Shown here piece by piece: positions 24,560-31,805 of a stretch of 64,000 nucleotides of DNA; within the stretch, counting starts at the first letter, position 1; the number at the start of each line of letters is the position of its first letter. A model generated the notes under the pieces. That model was not told where the DNA came from, did no database searches, and worked only from the letters and a program-made list of their open reading frames with translations. The DNA comes from Streptomyces puniciscabiei (GTDB lineage: Bacteria > Actinomycetota > Actinomycetes > Streptomycetales > Streptomycetaceae): the NCBI RefSeq assembly GCF_006715785.1, contig NZ_VFNX01000001.1, positions 3,734,501 to 3,798,500 of the forward strand. Direction: 5' to 3'. A program made the position numbers and the translations under genes.

Positions 24560-25801
24560 TCAGCGCCGTGCGCCGCGCAGGGCGTCCCTGACCTTGACGA
24601 TCCCGCCGTGCTGCAGCAGGCCGCCGGTGTAGATCCGGCTGCCGATCCGCAGCAGCGCGGCGACCGCCGCGAGCATCAGCGCGAACGAGGCGCCGACCTG
24701 CCACCACGGGACGGGGCCGACCGCCATCCGGACGGGCATCGCGGCCCAGGACACGCCCGGCACCAGGGAGAGCGCCTCGATCAGGCTCTGGTGCTTGCCC
24801 GAGACGGCCAGCGCCGGGCCGACCAGGCTGATCATCTGCAGCATGTTGACCGGGCCGATCACCCGGTTGACGTCCTCCGGCCGCGAGACCAGCGCGCCGG
24901 CGGCGGCGTACATCGTGACGAACAGCAGGTAGCCGGGGACGAACCAGATCAGCACGTTGACCGCCGCGCCGATGGTGTCCAACGGCGCCTCGACGGCGCC
25001 GGAGGCGATCGCCGCGGTGAGCGCGGCGGTGACCAACAGCAGGATCTGCACCAGGGCAGCGGTGCCCAGGCCGACGATCTTTCCGGCCAGCAGGTGCCAG
25101 GCCCGGACCTTGGCCAGCAGGACTTCGACGATCCGGCTGGACTTCTCCTCCGCCACGCCCTGGGCGATGCCCAGCCCCGAGATCATCATGAGGATGAAGA
25201 GCAGGAAGACGCCGAGGCCTGCCGTCATGGTCCGCTCCTGGGTGCGGGCGGCATCCTTGTCCAGCGTGGTGATCCGCAGCGGCTCGGGTGCCAGTGCCTG
25301 GTCGACCTCCGCCCGGGTGGCGCCCAGGGCGGTCAACTGCTGTGCCTGACGGGTCGTCTGATACGCGTGCTGAATGCTCTGCGCAAGGCCGGACGGCAGC
25401 GTGCGCAGTACGGCCACCTGGCCGCCCGGCAGCAGGGCCGCGTCGGCCTTGCCGGCCCGCACGGCCGCCTGGGCCGCTCCGGCGTCCGCGTAGTCGCGGA
25501 CCTCGGTCTGCGAAGCCAGCGCGGCCGCCAGCGCGGGCTGGGCGCCGACCACGGCGACGGCGGGCCGGTCGGCGCTGGAACCGCGGAGGACGCCGGTCAG
25601 GGTGAAGGACAGGCAGAGCATGAGCGAGGTGACCGTGACCGAGATCCAGAAGGTCTTGTTGCGCAGTTGCTGGGAGATCTCCCGGCCGGCCACGATCCTG
25701 ATCAGCGAAAGGTCGGCGGCCCGTCGGCGCCGGCCGGTCGCGGGCTGATCGCCCGTCAGGTCGATGGTGGGCTGATTACTCGTCAGGTCGATGGTGCTCA
25801 T
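24560..25801 (-). CDS. ABC-2 type permease (NatB-like)
   Basis: 413 residues: a first membrane helix (about 45-68), a large extracytoplasmic domain (about 70-180), then five membrane segments (about 190-395). The central motif VAEEKSSRIVEVLLAKVR is typical of NatB/CcmB-like permeases. The N terminus contains a short repeat (STIDLTSNQPTIDLTGDQP). It overlaps the ATPase gene by 4 bp and forms an NatAB-like transporter with it, probably for self-immunity or secretion. Confidence 0.9.
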   Translation of the reverse strand: MSTIDLTSNQPTIDLTGDQPATGRRRRAADLSLIRIVAGREISQQLRNKTFWISVTVTSLMLCLSFTLTGVLRGSSADRPAVAVVGAQPALAAALASQTEVRDYADAGAAQAAVRAGKADAALLPGGQVAVLRTLPSGLAQSIQHAYQTTRQAQQLTALGATRAEVDQALAPEPLRITTLDKDAARTQERTMTAGLGVFLLFILMMISGLGIAQGVAEEKSSRIVEVLLAKVRAWHLLAGKIVGLGTAALVQILLLVTAALTAAIASGAVEAPLDTIGAAVNVLIWFVPGYLLFVTMYAAAGALVSRPEDVNRVIGPVNMLQMISLVGPALAVSGKHQSLIEALSLVPGVSWAAMPVRMAVGPVPWWQVGASFALMLAAVAALLRIGSRIYTGGLLQHGGIVKVRDALRGARR

Positions 25802-26688
25802 CCCGACACCGCCTCTCGGAAGATCTCTGCCAGGCCGCTCTCGCATCGGCCGAAGTACTCGACCTCGCCGGCGGCTTGGGCGGCGGCGAGGACCTCCCGG
25901 GCGGCCCGGGGTCCGTCTGTCAGAAGCGTCGTGGTGCGGCCGTCCTCGGACAGCACGCGTACCCCCGGCACCCGGTCGGCCCAGCCCCGGGTCGCGCCGG
26001 TGAGGGTGACCTGCAGCTGCTCGCCGCCGGCGTTGCGGCGCAGTTCCGCCACGGTTCCCTGCGCCACCAGGGTGCCGGCGCGGATGATGCCGACCCGGTC
26101 GCAGAGCCGCTCGACGAGTTCCAGCTGGTGGCTGGAGAAGACGATCGGCACGCCCCTGGCCGCGAACTCGAGCAGTGCGGCGGCCATCGCGTCCACCGCC
26201 AGCGGGTCGAGGCCCGAGAACGGCTCGTCCAGGACCAGGACTTCCGGATCGTGGATGAGCGCGGCGGCGAGCTGGACCTTCTGCTGGTTGCCCAGTGACA
26301 GCTTCTCCAGCGGGTCCTTGGGGGAGCAGACGACGCCGAGCCGTTCCATCCACTCCTGGGCGCGGCGCTCCGCGACGCCCGCGCGGACGCCGCTGAGCCG
26401 CGCGAGGTAGACCAGTTGCTCGGCCGGCACCATCTTCGCGTACAGGCCGCGCTCCTCCGGCATGTAGCCGAAGCGCCTGCGGGTCGCCGCGTCCACCTCG
26501 GCGCCGTGCCAGCGCACGCTGCCGGAGTCGGCGGCCAGCACGCCGAGCGCGATGCGCATCGCGGTGGTCTTGCCGGCGCCGTTGGCCCCGCAGAAGCCGA
26601 ACAGTTCGCCCGGTCGCACGTCGAAGGTCAGGTCGCGCAGGACCTGTCGGTCGCCGAAGCTCTTCGCGACGTTCTCGAAGCTCAGCAT
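25798..26688 (-). CDS. ABC transporter ATPase (NatA-like)
   Basis: 296 residues: Walker A GANGAGKT (34-41), a Q-loop region YMPEERGLY, signature LSLGNQQKVQ, Walker B VLVLDEPFSGLDP and switch FSSHQLE. A C-terminal extension (about 225-296) is typical of NatA/BcrA-type ATPases linked to peptide immunity. The start ATG overlaps the methyltransferase stop by 7 bp. Confidence 0.93.
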   Translation of the reverse strand: MLSFENVAKSFGDRQVLRDLTFDVRPGELFGFCGANGAGKTTAMRIALGVLAADSGSVRWHGAEVDAATRRRFGYMPEERGLYAKMVPAEQLVYLARLSGVRAGVAERRAQEWMERLGVVCSPKDPLEKLSLGNQQKVQLAAALIHDPEVLVLDEPFSGLDPLAVDAMAAALLEFAARGVPIVFSSHQLELVERLCDRVGIIRAGTLVAQGTVAELRRNAGGEQLQVTLTGATRGWADRVPGVRVLSEDGRTTTLLTDGPRAAREVLAAAQAAGEVEYFGRCESGLAEIFREAVSG

Positions 26689-27752
26689 CGACCGTCCTCG
26701 CCCTCGGCGGGCCCGGCAGGGGCGAGTTCCAGCAGCGAGCGCACCGCGGTGGACGGACCCTGCCAGGTCACTCGCAGGCCGGCGGCCGCCACCAGGGCGA
26801 GCAACTGGTCGGCCGTGCGGGTGGGCGCCGGCATGGTGGCCCGCAGCCACAGTTCCGGTCCGGCCGCCGTCCCCGGGTCACCGGGCACCTGCAGGTTGAC
26901 CTCGGCCAGAAGCACCTTGCCGGTCGGGCCGGCGGCCTCGGCGCAGCGGCGCAGGATCTCGACGGCCTGGTCGTCGCTCCAGTCGGCGAGGATCGCGGAC
27001 AGCAGATAGACGTCGCCGCCGACCGGCAGCGGCTCGAAGAAGCTGCCGACGACGGTCTCGGTCCGGTCGGCCAGGCCTGCGGCCTCGAAGACCCGGCCGG
27101 CCACTGCGGTGACGTTCTTGAGGTCGATCAGGGTGCCGTGCAGGTGCTCGTGGCGCTGCAGCAGGCTGGTGAGGATCGCGCCGGTGTGCCCGCCGACATC
27201 GACGACGCGCTCGACCGGCGCCCAGTCGTAGCTGTCGATGATGAGCTCAGCGCCCCAGCCGACCCGTTCGGCGTCGCTCTGGTTCCGGGCGTCGGCCTCC
27301 AGGTCCTCGACGAAGGCCGGGTCCTCGTTGACGCTCTGCCAGTAGTCCCGGCCGAAGATCGAAGCGTGCGCCGGCTCGCCGGTCCGAACGGTGTGGACCA
27401 GGTTGACCAGCGCCATGTCGGCCCGGCCGACCAGGCCGGTCGCGCTGAGGTGGCGCCGGACGCTCTGCGGATGGTCCGAGCGGAGCGGCCCGCCGAGTTC
27501 GGTCAGCGTGTAGCGGGCATCGGCGTCACGGCTCTCTGTGTGACGGTCGAGCACGCCCTGGGCAGCCAGGTGGCGCAGCATCAGGTCGAGCAGATCCGGT
27601 CGGGTGCCGGTCAGTTCGGCGAGTGCGCCGGTACTGGTGGCGCCGGCGGCGATGTGGTCGGCCACCTTGAGGGTGGCAGCGGCACGGATGGTCGCGGGGC
27701 CGAGCAGATCGGCCATGGTCAACAGGTTGGCGGGCTCGGCTGGTTGCGCCAT
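26682..27752 (-). CDS. SAM-dependent methyltransferase (O-methyltransferase fold)
   Basis: 356 residues: an N-terminal dimerisation/winged-helix domain (about 8-100; ADLLGPATIRAAATLKVADH) and a Rossmann domain with SAM motif VVDVGGHTG (183-191) and GSFFEPLPVGGDVYLLS. This is the small-molecule O-methyltransferase (plant OMT/TcmN-like) family. In the RiPP context it may methylate the peptide, for example N-terminal or side-chain methylation as in lexapeptide or cacaoidin, but the site is unknown. It is separated from precursor 1 by a 15-bp-stem hairpin. Confidence 0.85.
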   Translation of the reverse strand: MAQPAEPANLLTMADLLGPATIRAAATLKVADHIAAGATSTGALAELTGTRPDLLDLMLRHLAAQGVLDRHTESRDADARYTLTELGGPLRSDHPQSVRRHLSATGLVGRADMALVNLVHTVRTGEPAHASIFGRDYWQSVNEDPAFVEDLEADARNQSDAERVGWGAELIIDSYDWAPVERVVDVGGHTGAILTSLLQRHEHLHGTLIDLKNVTAVAGRVFEAAGLADRTETVVGSFFEPLPVGGDVYLLSAILADWSDDQAVEILRRCAEAAGPTGKVLLAEVNLQVPGDPGTAAGPELWLRATMPAPTRTADQLLALVAAAGLRVTWQGPSTAVRSLLELAPAGPAEGEDGRC

Positions 27753-27788
27753 CGTGATTCCCCTCGGTGTTCGGGCGAACGGGTTGGC

Positions 27789-27835
27789 CGGCCGGCCGTG
27801 GGAGGGAGAGCGTTGCTCGGTCCCACGGCCGGCCG
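27789..27835 (-). terminator. Attenuator hairpin between precursor and enzyme genes
   Basis: A perfect 15-bp inverted repeat (arms 27789-27803 and 27821-27835, core GGCCGGCCGTGGGA) with a 17-nt loop that itself can pair (GAGC/GCTC). It lies between the precursor 1 stop and the methyltransferase start. RiPP operons commonly use a partial terminator here so that precursor mRNA exceeds enzyme mRNA. Confidence 0.8.
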
Positions 27836-27848
27836 CGGCAGGTGCGGT

Positions 27849-28031
27849 TCAGCAGCCGCCGGAGATCGTCTTCGCCGAGAACTGGCTGGCCAGCCAGCTG
27901 GCGGTGGCGGAGGCGATGCAGGCCGGGGAGGTGGCGGGTGCGTCGACGGCCGAGGTCACGCCCAGCTCACGGGCGTCGCTGTACGCCTCGTAGCCGGCCA
28001 TCAGGTCCTCGATCGCGGTGGCCTTCTCCAT
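27849..28031 (-). CDS. Candidate class V lanthipeptide precursor 1
   Basis: 60 residues. The leader is acidic and similar to precursor 2: (K/D)xTAI(E/M)(D/E)L near the N terminus, (E/A)Y(S/A)D, ELxVT and DAPAT(S/T)P. The C-terminal part (about 37-60) starts SPACIASATASW and ends KTISGGC, rich in Ser/Thr with two Cys. Both precursors end T-x4-C, matching the spacing needed for a C-terminal AviMeCys ring. The CxxxSATASW stretch resembles the cacaoidin core as I recall it. The ATG has GAAAGGAAC upstream. Confidence 0.82.
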   Translation of the reverse strand: MEKATAIEDLMAGYEAYSDARELGVTSAVDAPATSPACIASATASWLASQFSAKTISGGC

Positions 28032-28075
28032 GGTTGTTCCTTTCGGGTTCTGTCCCTGGCAGGGGCGATGGGTTG

Positions 28076-28096
28076 TCGGCCGGTTCGGCCGGCCGA
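28076..28096. terminator. Short hairpin between the two precursor genes
   Basis: TCGGCCGG and CCGGCCGA form a perfect 8-bp stem around TTCGG. There is no U-tract on either side, so it is more likely an mRNA-stabilising or processing hairpin than a terminator. Confidence 0.55.
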
Positions 28097-28111
28097 AACG
28101 GCGAGGGTGGG

Positions 28112-28306
28112 TCAGCAGGTGATCTCGTAGGTGGCGCCGGAGGCGGCGCTGGCACCCGCGGCGCACCACGAGGAGCTGGCGATGCTGACGGCGCAGACCG
28201 GCGTGGTGGCCGGGGCGTCCGCAGCAGCGGTGACGTTCAGCTCGGTCACGTCCGCGTAGGAGGTGTAGTTGGAAACCAGCTCCATGATCGCGGTGCTCTT
28301 GTCCAT
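28112..28306 (-). CDS. Candidate class V lanthipeptide precursor 2
   Basis: 64 residues, with a leader clearly related to precursor 1 (STAIMEL, YTSYADVTELNVT, DAPATTP). The core-like part (about 37-64) begins PVCAVSIASSSWC and ends ATYEITC. It has three Cys and many Ser/Thr/Ala, consistent with lanthionine rings plus an AviMeCys made from Thr59 and Cys64. The ATG is preceded by AAGGAGAA, the strongest ribosome site in the cluster. An upstream terminator-like hairpin suggests its own promoter. Confidence 0.82.
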   Translation of the reverse strand: MDKSTAIMELVSNYTSYADVTELNVTAAADAPATTPVCAVSIASSSWCAAGASAASGATYEITC

Positions 28307-28347
28307 GGGATTCTCCTTGTGAATAAGGGATCTGACGGGAAAACAGA

Positions 28348-28364
28348 GAGCGCTGCCAGCGCTC
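28348..28364 (-). terminator. Intrinsic-terminator-like hairpin upstream of the precursors
   Basis: On the minus strand GAGCGCT-GGC-AGCGCTC is a perfect 7-bp stem followed by TCTGTTTT. It lies in the 158-bp gap between the HopA1-like gene and precursor 2. This implies partial termination of the upstream operon and a separate promoter for the precursors in the remaining 40 bp or read-through; no clear -35/-10 pair is visible. Confidence 0.6.
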
Positions 28365-28464
28365 CCAGCAATCGCGTCAGCGCCGCTTGCAGGAGACGGT
28401 GGGGCTGGGGCAGGCCGCGCGATACGGGGGACGGATCGCGCGACCTGCGGATCGGGACGGCCGG

Positions 28465-29472
28465 TCAGGCGGGTACGGGCACAGCCGGGCACGGCACGTG
28501 GAAGGCCGGGAAGCGGGGCGAGTCGAGGTTGCGAGCCGGGTTGTCCGGATCGATGCCGGCCTCGGTGAACCTGGCGCGGAGCACCGCGGCCAGCGGTTCG
28601 CCACCGGCGGCACTGTCCATCAGGGCGTGTGCGAGGGCGGTGGCACGGTGCTGGCCGAAGCTGAGCCCCTGCATTCCGGGGCTGCGGTCGTCCGGCTCCC
28701 AGGCGACCGACACCCCGGGGACGATCCGCTGGGCGAAGACCGAGGATTCGGGGGCCACCCCGGGCAGGCCGTCGAGCAGCGCGGCCAGCGCGGCGATGTG
28801 GTCCCAGGACTCCTGGCCGAGGTAGACGACGAGCGCGTCACGGCGCGGGTAGAGCGCCTTGGCGGACAGCACCTTGGACCGGTAGGCGACGTCGCGCTCC
28901 TCCAGGTACTCCAGGACCTGTGCCCAGACCGGGGCGGCAGCTTCCCAGCCGTCCAGGTGCACATACAGGCGGAGCAGTTCGCGGTGCGGGCTGCGCGGCG
29001 TGGTGCCGTCGACCACGAAGAAGCCGGGGGAGAGCGCGGGGCGCCTGGCCGGGACGGTGACCGCCACCACCTGGCCTTCCCGTGCGGTGTCGGCGTCGCG
29101 GACCAGCCCGGCGGGCAGCCACAGCTTCACGCCGTCGCGCTCCACCAGCAGCCGGGTGCCGCCCTTGCCGTCGTCCTCGGCGGGGCGGAGGACGAGGGCG
29201 GGAGCCGTGGTCCGCTCGTGCGGCACGGCGGTGGCCAGGTGGGCCTCGAAACCCTCCTCGCGCAGCCGGAAGGACAGTTCGCCCTTCTCCACATGCTGGC
29301 CGGCGTGCAGGATGTCGTAGAGCGCCTCAGCCAGCATCCGGCGCATGTCGCGGGAATTGTCCGTCTCGATCTCGCGGTCGGCGACGGTCGCACGTGACAG
29401 GTTGGGTGCCACCGTCAGCTGATGGGCCACCGCCCGGTACCAGCCCGGCAGGCCCTCGTCATTGGTGCTCAT
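28465..29472 (-). CDS. HopA1-effector-family protein (LanY-type lyase candidate)
   Basis: 335 residues. The C-terminal two thirds carry the HopA1 pattern: GFFVVDGTTPRSPHRELLRL, then YVHLDGWEAAAPVWAQVLEY, YRSKVLSAKALYPRRDALVV and SFGQHRATALAHALM. In lexapeptide, cacaoidin and thioviridamide clusters a HopA1-like protein works with an APH-type kinase. The kinase phosphorylates Ser/Thr, and this partner is proposed to eliminate phosphate to give dehydroamino acids. The start ATG overlaps the kinase stop by 4 bp, in line with a two-protein complex. Confidence 0.88.
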   Translation of the reverse strand: MSTNDEGLPGWYRAVAHQLTVAPNLSRATVADREIETDNSRDMRRMLAEALYDILHAGQHVEKGELSFRLREEGFEAHLATAVPHERTTAPALVLRPAEDDGKGGTRLLVERDGVKLWLPAGLVRDADTAREGQVVAVTVPARRPALSPGFFVVDGTTPRSPHRELLRLYVHLDGWEAAAPVWAQVLEYLEERDVAYRSKVLSAKALYPRRDALVVYLGQESWDHIAALAALLDGLPGVAPESSVFAQRIVPGVSVAWEPDDRSPGMQGLSFGQHRATALAHALMDSAAGGEPLAAVLRARFTEAGIDPDNPARNLDSPRFPAFHVPCPAVPVPA

Positions 29473-30626
29473 ACCTCTTCCTTCGAAAAGCCGAGCGTGG
29501 TTGCGAACTTCTCCGGTGCCAGCAGCGCGGCCCGCCCGATGCCCGCGGCCGCCCGCTCGATGCCGGAGAGCCGGGAGGCACGGGAGCCGCCCGCCATCAG
29601 CCGGTCCAGCAGGTGCCAGCCGGCGTAGGCGGTGGCGCGGACCGGCAGGCCGGCGTCGAAGTCCGGCCGGGTGGACCGGTAGCCGTGCCAGAAGCTCTCG
29701 ATCAGGGGCAGTAGACGCTGCATCTTCGCCACGCCCCGGCTGAGCACGAGTTCATGGGTGAGTTCGGCGTCGAGGAAGACCGTGTCACCGCGGGTGGTGA
29801 CGATGTCCAGCACCGACCGGTACAGCCACTCGCCGGCGAACGCGCCCACATCGCGGGCGGGGTCGGCGAGCCGGAACTCCTCCCAGTCCGTGACAAGGAA
29901 GTCGTCGCCCAGAACGAGGAACTGATCCACCCGCAGGTCGCAGTGGGACGGGACGCGTGGGGTGTGCTGCTCCTGCTCGCGCAGCGCCGACACCGCCTGG
30001 ACCAGTGCCTCGTCCTGCTGCATCAGCCGCCAGCCCTGGAGCTCGGCGAAGGTGAGCGTCTCGAACAGCGGCAGCGACATGCCACGCAGGAGGTTCAGCG
30101 GCGGGTGCGGCGGCACCGAACGGTCGAGTCCCGCTTCCGGCGCCACCGGGGCCGCGTGCAGCAGCCCGATGGCCCGCCCGATCTGCTCGGCGAGTTCCTC
30201 GCCGAAGGTCTCGTCGACCATCAGCTCGGCACCGTTACGGGCGCCGTTGACGTATTCGAAGACCACCAGATGGTTCTCCTCGTCGCTGCCGAGGAAGGCG
30301 GGCCCGCGCAGGGCAGCCGCCGGCAGGCCGGTGGCGAACCGCTCGAAGGCGAGCATCCGGCCCATCCGGGCGCGCACGTCCTCCTCGGGGCCGATCAGGC
30401 GCTTGACGAACACCCGGCGCCCGCCGACGGTCTGCCCGGCCCACGAATCGTTCCGCCCGACCGGGGCCACCAGCGAATCCCGCAGGAACGGGCCGAGACC
30501 CAGATCGTCGAGCAAAGCGTCCACAACCGGAAAATCGTCCAGATCGCGCGGCTTGAATGCCGGTGCGGCGGGATTCGCCGAGTTCTCAAGGGCAGGGCGC
30601 GCGATGACGGAAGTATTTCCGCTCAT
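29469..30626 (-). CDS. APH-fold peptide kinase (LanK-type, class V dehydratase component)
   Basis: 385 residues of the aminoglycoside/homoserine kinase fold: an N-lobe with catalytic-type Lys in VFVKRLI (near 75), catalytic loop SHCDLRVDQFLV (His228, Asp230, Gln235 replacing the usual Asn) and metal motif TDWEEF (247-251). Unlike the second APH-like gene of the cluster, the catalytic Asp is retained. It probably phosphorylates Ser/Thr of the precursor cores, paired with the HopA1-like protein. I chose the ATG at 30626 because GAGGAATA precedes it; an ATG 12 bp upstream lacks a site. Confidence 0.87.
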   Translation of the reverse strand: MSGNTSVIARPALENSANPAAPAFKPRDLDDFPVVDALLDDLGLGPFLRDSLVAPVGRNDSWAGQTVGGRRVFVKRLIGPEEDVRARMGRMLAFERFATGLPAAALRGPAFLGSDEENHLVVFEYVNGARNGAELMVDETFGEELAEQIGRAIGLLHAAPVAPEAGLDRSVPPHPPLNLLRGMSLPLFETLTFAELQGWRLMQQDEALVQAVSALREQEQHTPRVPSHCDLRVDQFLVLGDDFLVTDWEEFRLADPARDVGAFAGEWLYRSVLDIVTTRGDTVFLDAELTHELVLSRGVAKMQRLLPLIESFWHGYRSTRPDFDAGLPVRATAYAGWHLLDRLMAGGSRASRLSGIERAAAGIGRAALLAPEKFATTLGFSKEEV

Positions 30627-30692
30627 TATTCCTCGCATAGTCGTGATCCGACACGAACGGATCGTGCTCGCAGCCTGATGCCGACGGCCCGG

Positions 30693-30893
30693 CTACTGCC
30701 AGCCGTTGACGTCCATCGACTCCAGCTGCCAGCCGTTGACGTGGGCCTGGATCCCGACCGAGACCGAAGCCTTGTCGCCGCTCCCCGCAGCGAAAGCCGA
30801 ACCGGCGAACACCGGCGAAACCACAATCGTCAGCGCAGCGCCCACAGCAGCGACAATCCGTCGGGCGTTACCGGCGATGAATTCCTTGCTCAT
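30693..30893 (-). CDS. Small secreted peptide with duplicated VNGWQ motif
   Basis: 66 residues: a basic N terminus (NARRIVAAVG), hydrophobic helix and AFA-AG signal-peptidase site near residue 35. The predicted mature peptide is about 30 residues and ends HVNGWQLESMDVNGWQ. The VNGWQ pentapeptide occurs twice, 10 residues apart, and the duplicate is exact in DNA. It is the first gene of the leftward RiPP operon, 66 bp before the kinase gene. No family is recognised; it could be a second product, a signal, or an envelope protein. It has no Cys. Confidence 0.75.
   Translation of the reverse strand: MSKEFIAGNARRIVAAVGAALTIVVSPVFAGSAFAAGSGDKASVSVGIQAHVNGWQLESMDVNGWQ
30696..30742. repeat. 17-bp direct repeat inside the secreted-peptide gene
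   Basis: CTGCCAGCCGTTGACGT occurs at 30696-30712 and 30726-30742, period 30 bp (10 codons). It encodes the two VNGWQ motifs. Full nucleotide identity suggests a recent in-frame duplication. Confidence 0.9.
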
Positions 30894-31358
30894 TTCGTTC
30901 CCCCTGGTTACTTCGTCTGAGGAAAACTCTGCCAGCGCGCAGGGGCCGGAACCATGGAATCGGATGTCAACTTGCTGCAGACGGCGGTGCACCTGCATTT
31001 CGTCGGCGCAGCTTCATGCAACCGCCGCACCTTCACGGCAATCGGCCATCCCGGTCCTGGCTCGGCCCAGTGCCTTTCGGGTGGCCGAGATCAGGGCATG
31101 CGATCGGGTGTCCACCTCCCCTCGCCGCGGCCGCGCCATCCCCTGGAGCGGCCGCGCCCGTCGGCCGCGCTCCGCCCTGGGAAGGGTGCTACCACCTGGG
31201 CTCGCGACACGCACACCGTGGAGGGGAGGTGTCGCAGCCGCTCGACGTCCACCGCCGCCGCCCTGCCACACGCGCGGTCGTCGTCGCACCCCGCGGGTCC
31301 GGCGCCGCCCGTCCGACCGGCCGTGCCATGGCCGACGCGCCGTAGAAAGGAGAACCGC
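30894..31358. other. Divergent control region between two RiPP units
   Basis: 465 bp separate the leftward lanthipeptide-like operon from the rightward thiopeptide-like precursor. Frames on both strands are open but show no ribosome site or family signature, as expected for GC-rich non-coding DNA. Promoters for both units must lie here. I see no convincing -10/-35 pair or long palindrome. AAAGGAG at the right end serves the precursor. Confidence 0.4.
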
Positions 31359-31541
31359 ATGGCGATGACGACCGAACTGGCCGATCCGACCCAGGAAATG
31401 CCGGCGCTGGAGGCGGAGACCTTCGAGATCGAGGACTACGCCGAAAGCCAGGGCAAGCTGCTCGGCGTCAGCTCCACGAGCTGCGACAGCAGCAGCTGCT
31501 CGTCCAGCACGACGAGCACCACGAGCTGCAGCTGCGCCTGA
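31359..31541 (+). CDS. Thiopeptide-type (thiazolyl peptide) precursor, orphan
   Basis: 60 residues. The leader has LADPTQEMPALEAETFEIED, matching the thiopeptide leader signature (L-x-E-x-x-TFEIEDY). The C-terminal core-like part (about 36-60) is almost only Ser, Thr and Cys: SSTSCDSSSC, then SSSTTSTTSCSCA. AAAGGAG lies 9 bp before the ATG. Cores of this composition are substrates for azole formation and Ser/Thr dehydration. No YcaO, E1-like, split LanB or cycloaddition gene is in the window, so it either uses distant enzymes or is a relic. Confidence 0.78.
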   Translation: MAMTTELADPTQEMPALEAETFEIEDYAESQGKLLGVSSTSCDSSSCSSSTTSTTSCSCA

Positions 31542-31599
31542 CAGCGTCCCCATCCACCGTCGCACCGACGGCCCATCCACCATTGTGAGGAGAACGCAC

Positions 31600-31799
31600 A
31601 TGACCCCGAAGACGGATCTGGCTGACCTGGCCCAGGAGATGCTGGCCCTGGAGTCCGAGACGTTCGAGATCAACGACTACCCGGACACCCAGGGCGTGCT
31701 GCTCAACGCCACAGCACCAGCTGCGACAGCAGCTGCTCGTCCAGCACGATGGAGCCCAGCTTGCGCCTGTTCATCGACAAGGTCCTGCCGAACCTTTGA
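31600..31799 (+). pseudogene. Second thiopeptide-type precursor, frameshifted
   Basis: The ATG (GAGGAGAACGC upstream) starts a leader parallel to the previous gene (LADLAQEMLALESETFEIND, then TQGVLLNA). The reading frame then becomes APAATAAARPARW, losing all Cys/Ser. One base away the DNA reads STSCDSSCSSST, nearly the same as the first precursor core. It continues MEPSLRLFIDKVLPNL to a TGA at 31797. A small deletion of a few bases near 31711-31716 therefore broke the core. The tail after the core has no counterpart in the intact copy. Confidence 0.75.
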
Positions 31800-31805
31800 C
31801 CGGAG

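Noticed and set aside
22815..24632. 605-codon open frame opposite the ABC exporter
   Set aside because: Its composition is the Asp/Gln/Gly/Arg/His-rich pattern typical of antisense frames in GC-rich genes; the exporter on the other strand has Walker A, LSGGQ and Walker B.
30954..31358. Upstream extension of the thiopeptide-like precursor frame
   Set aside because: The in-frame codons before the ATG at 31359 look non-coding, and AAAGGAG sits directly before that ATG.
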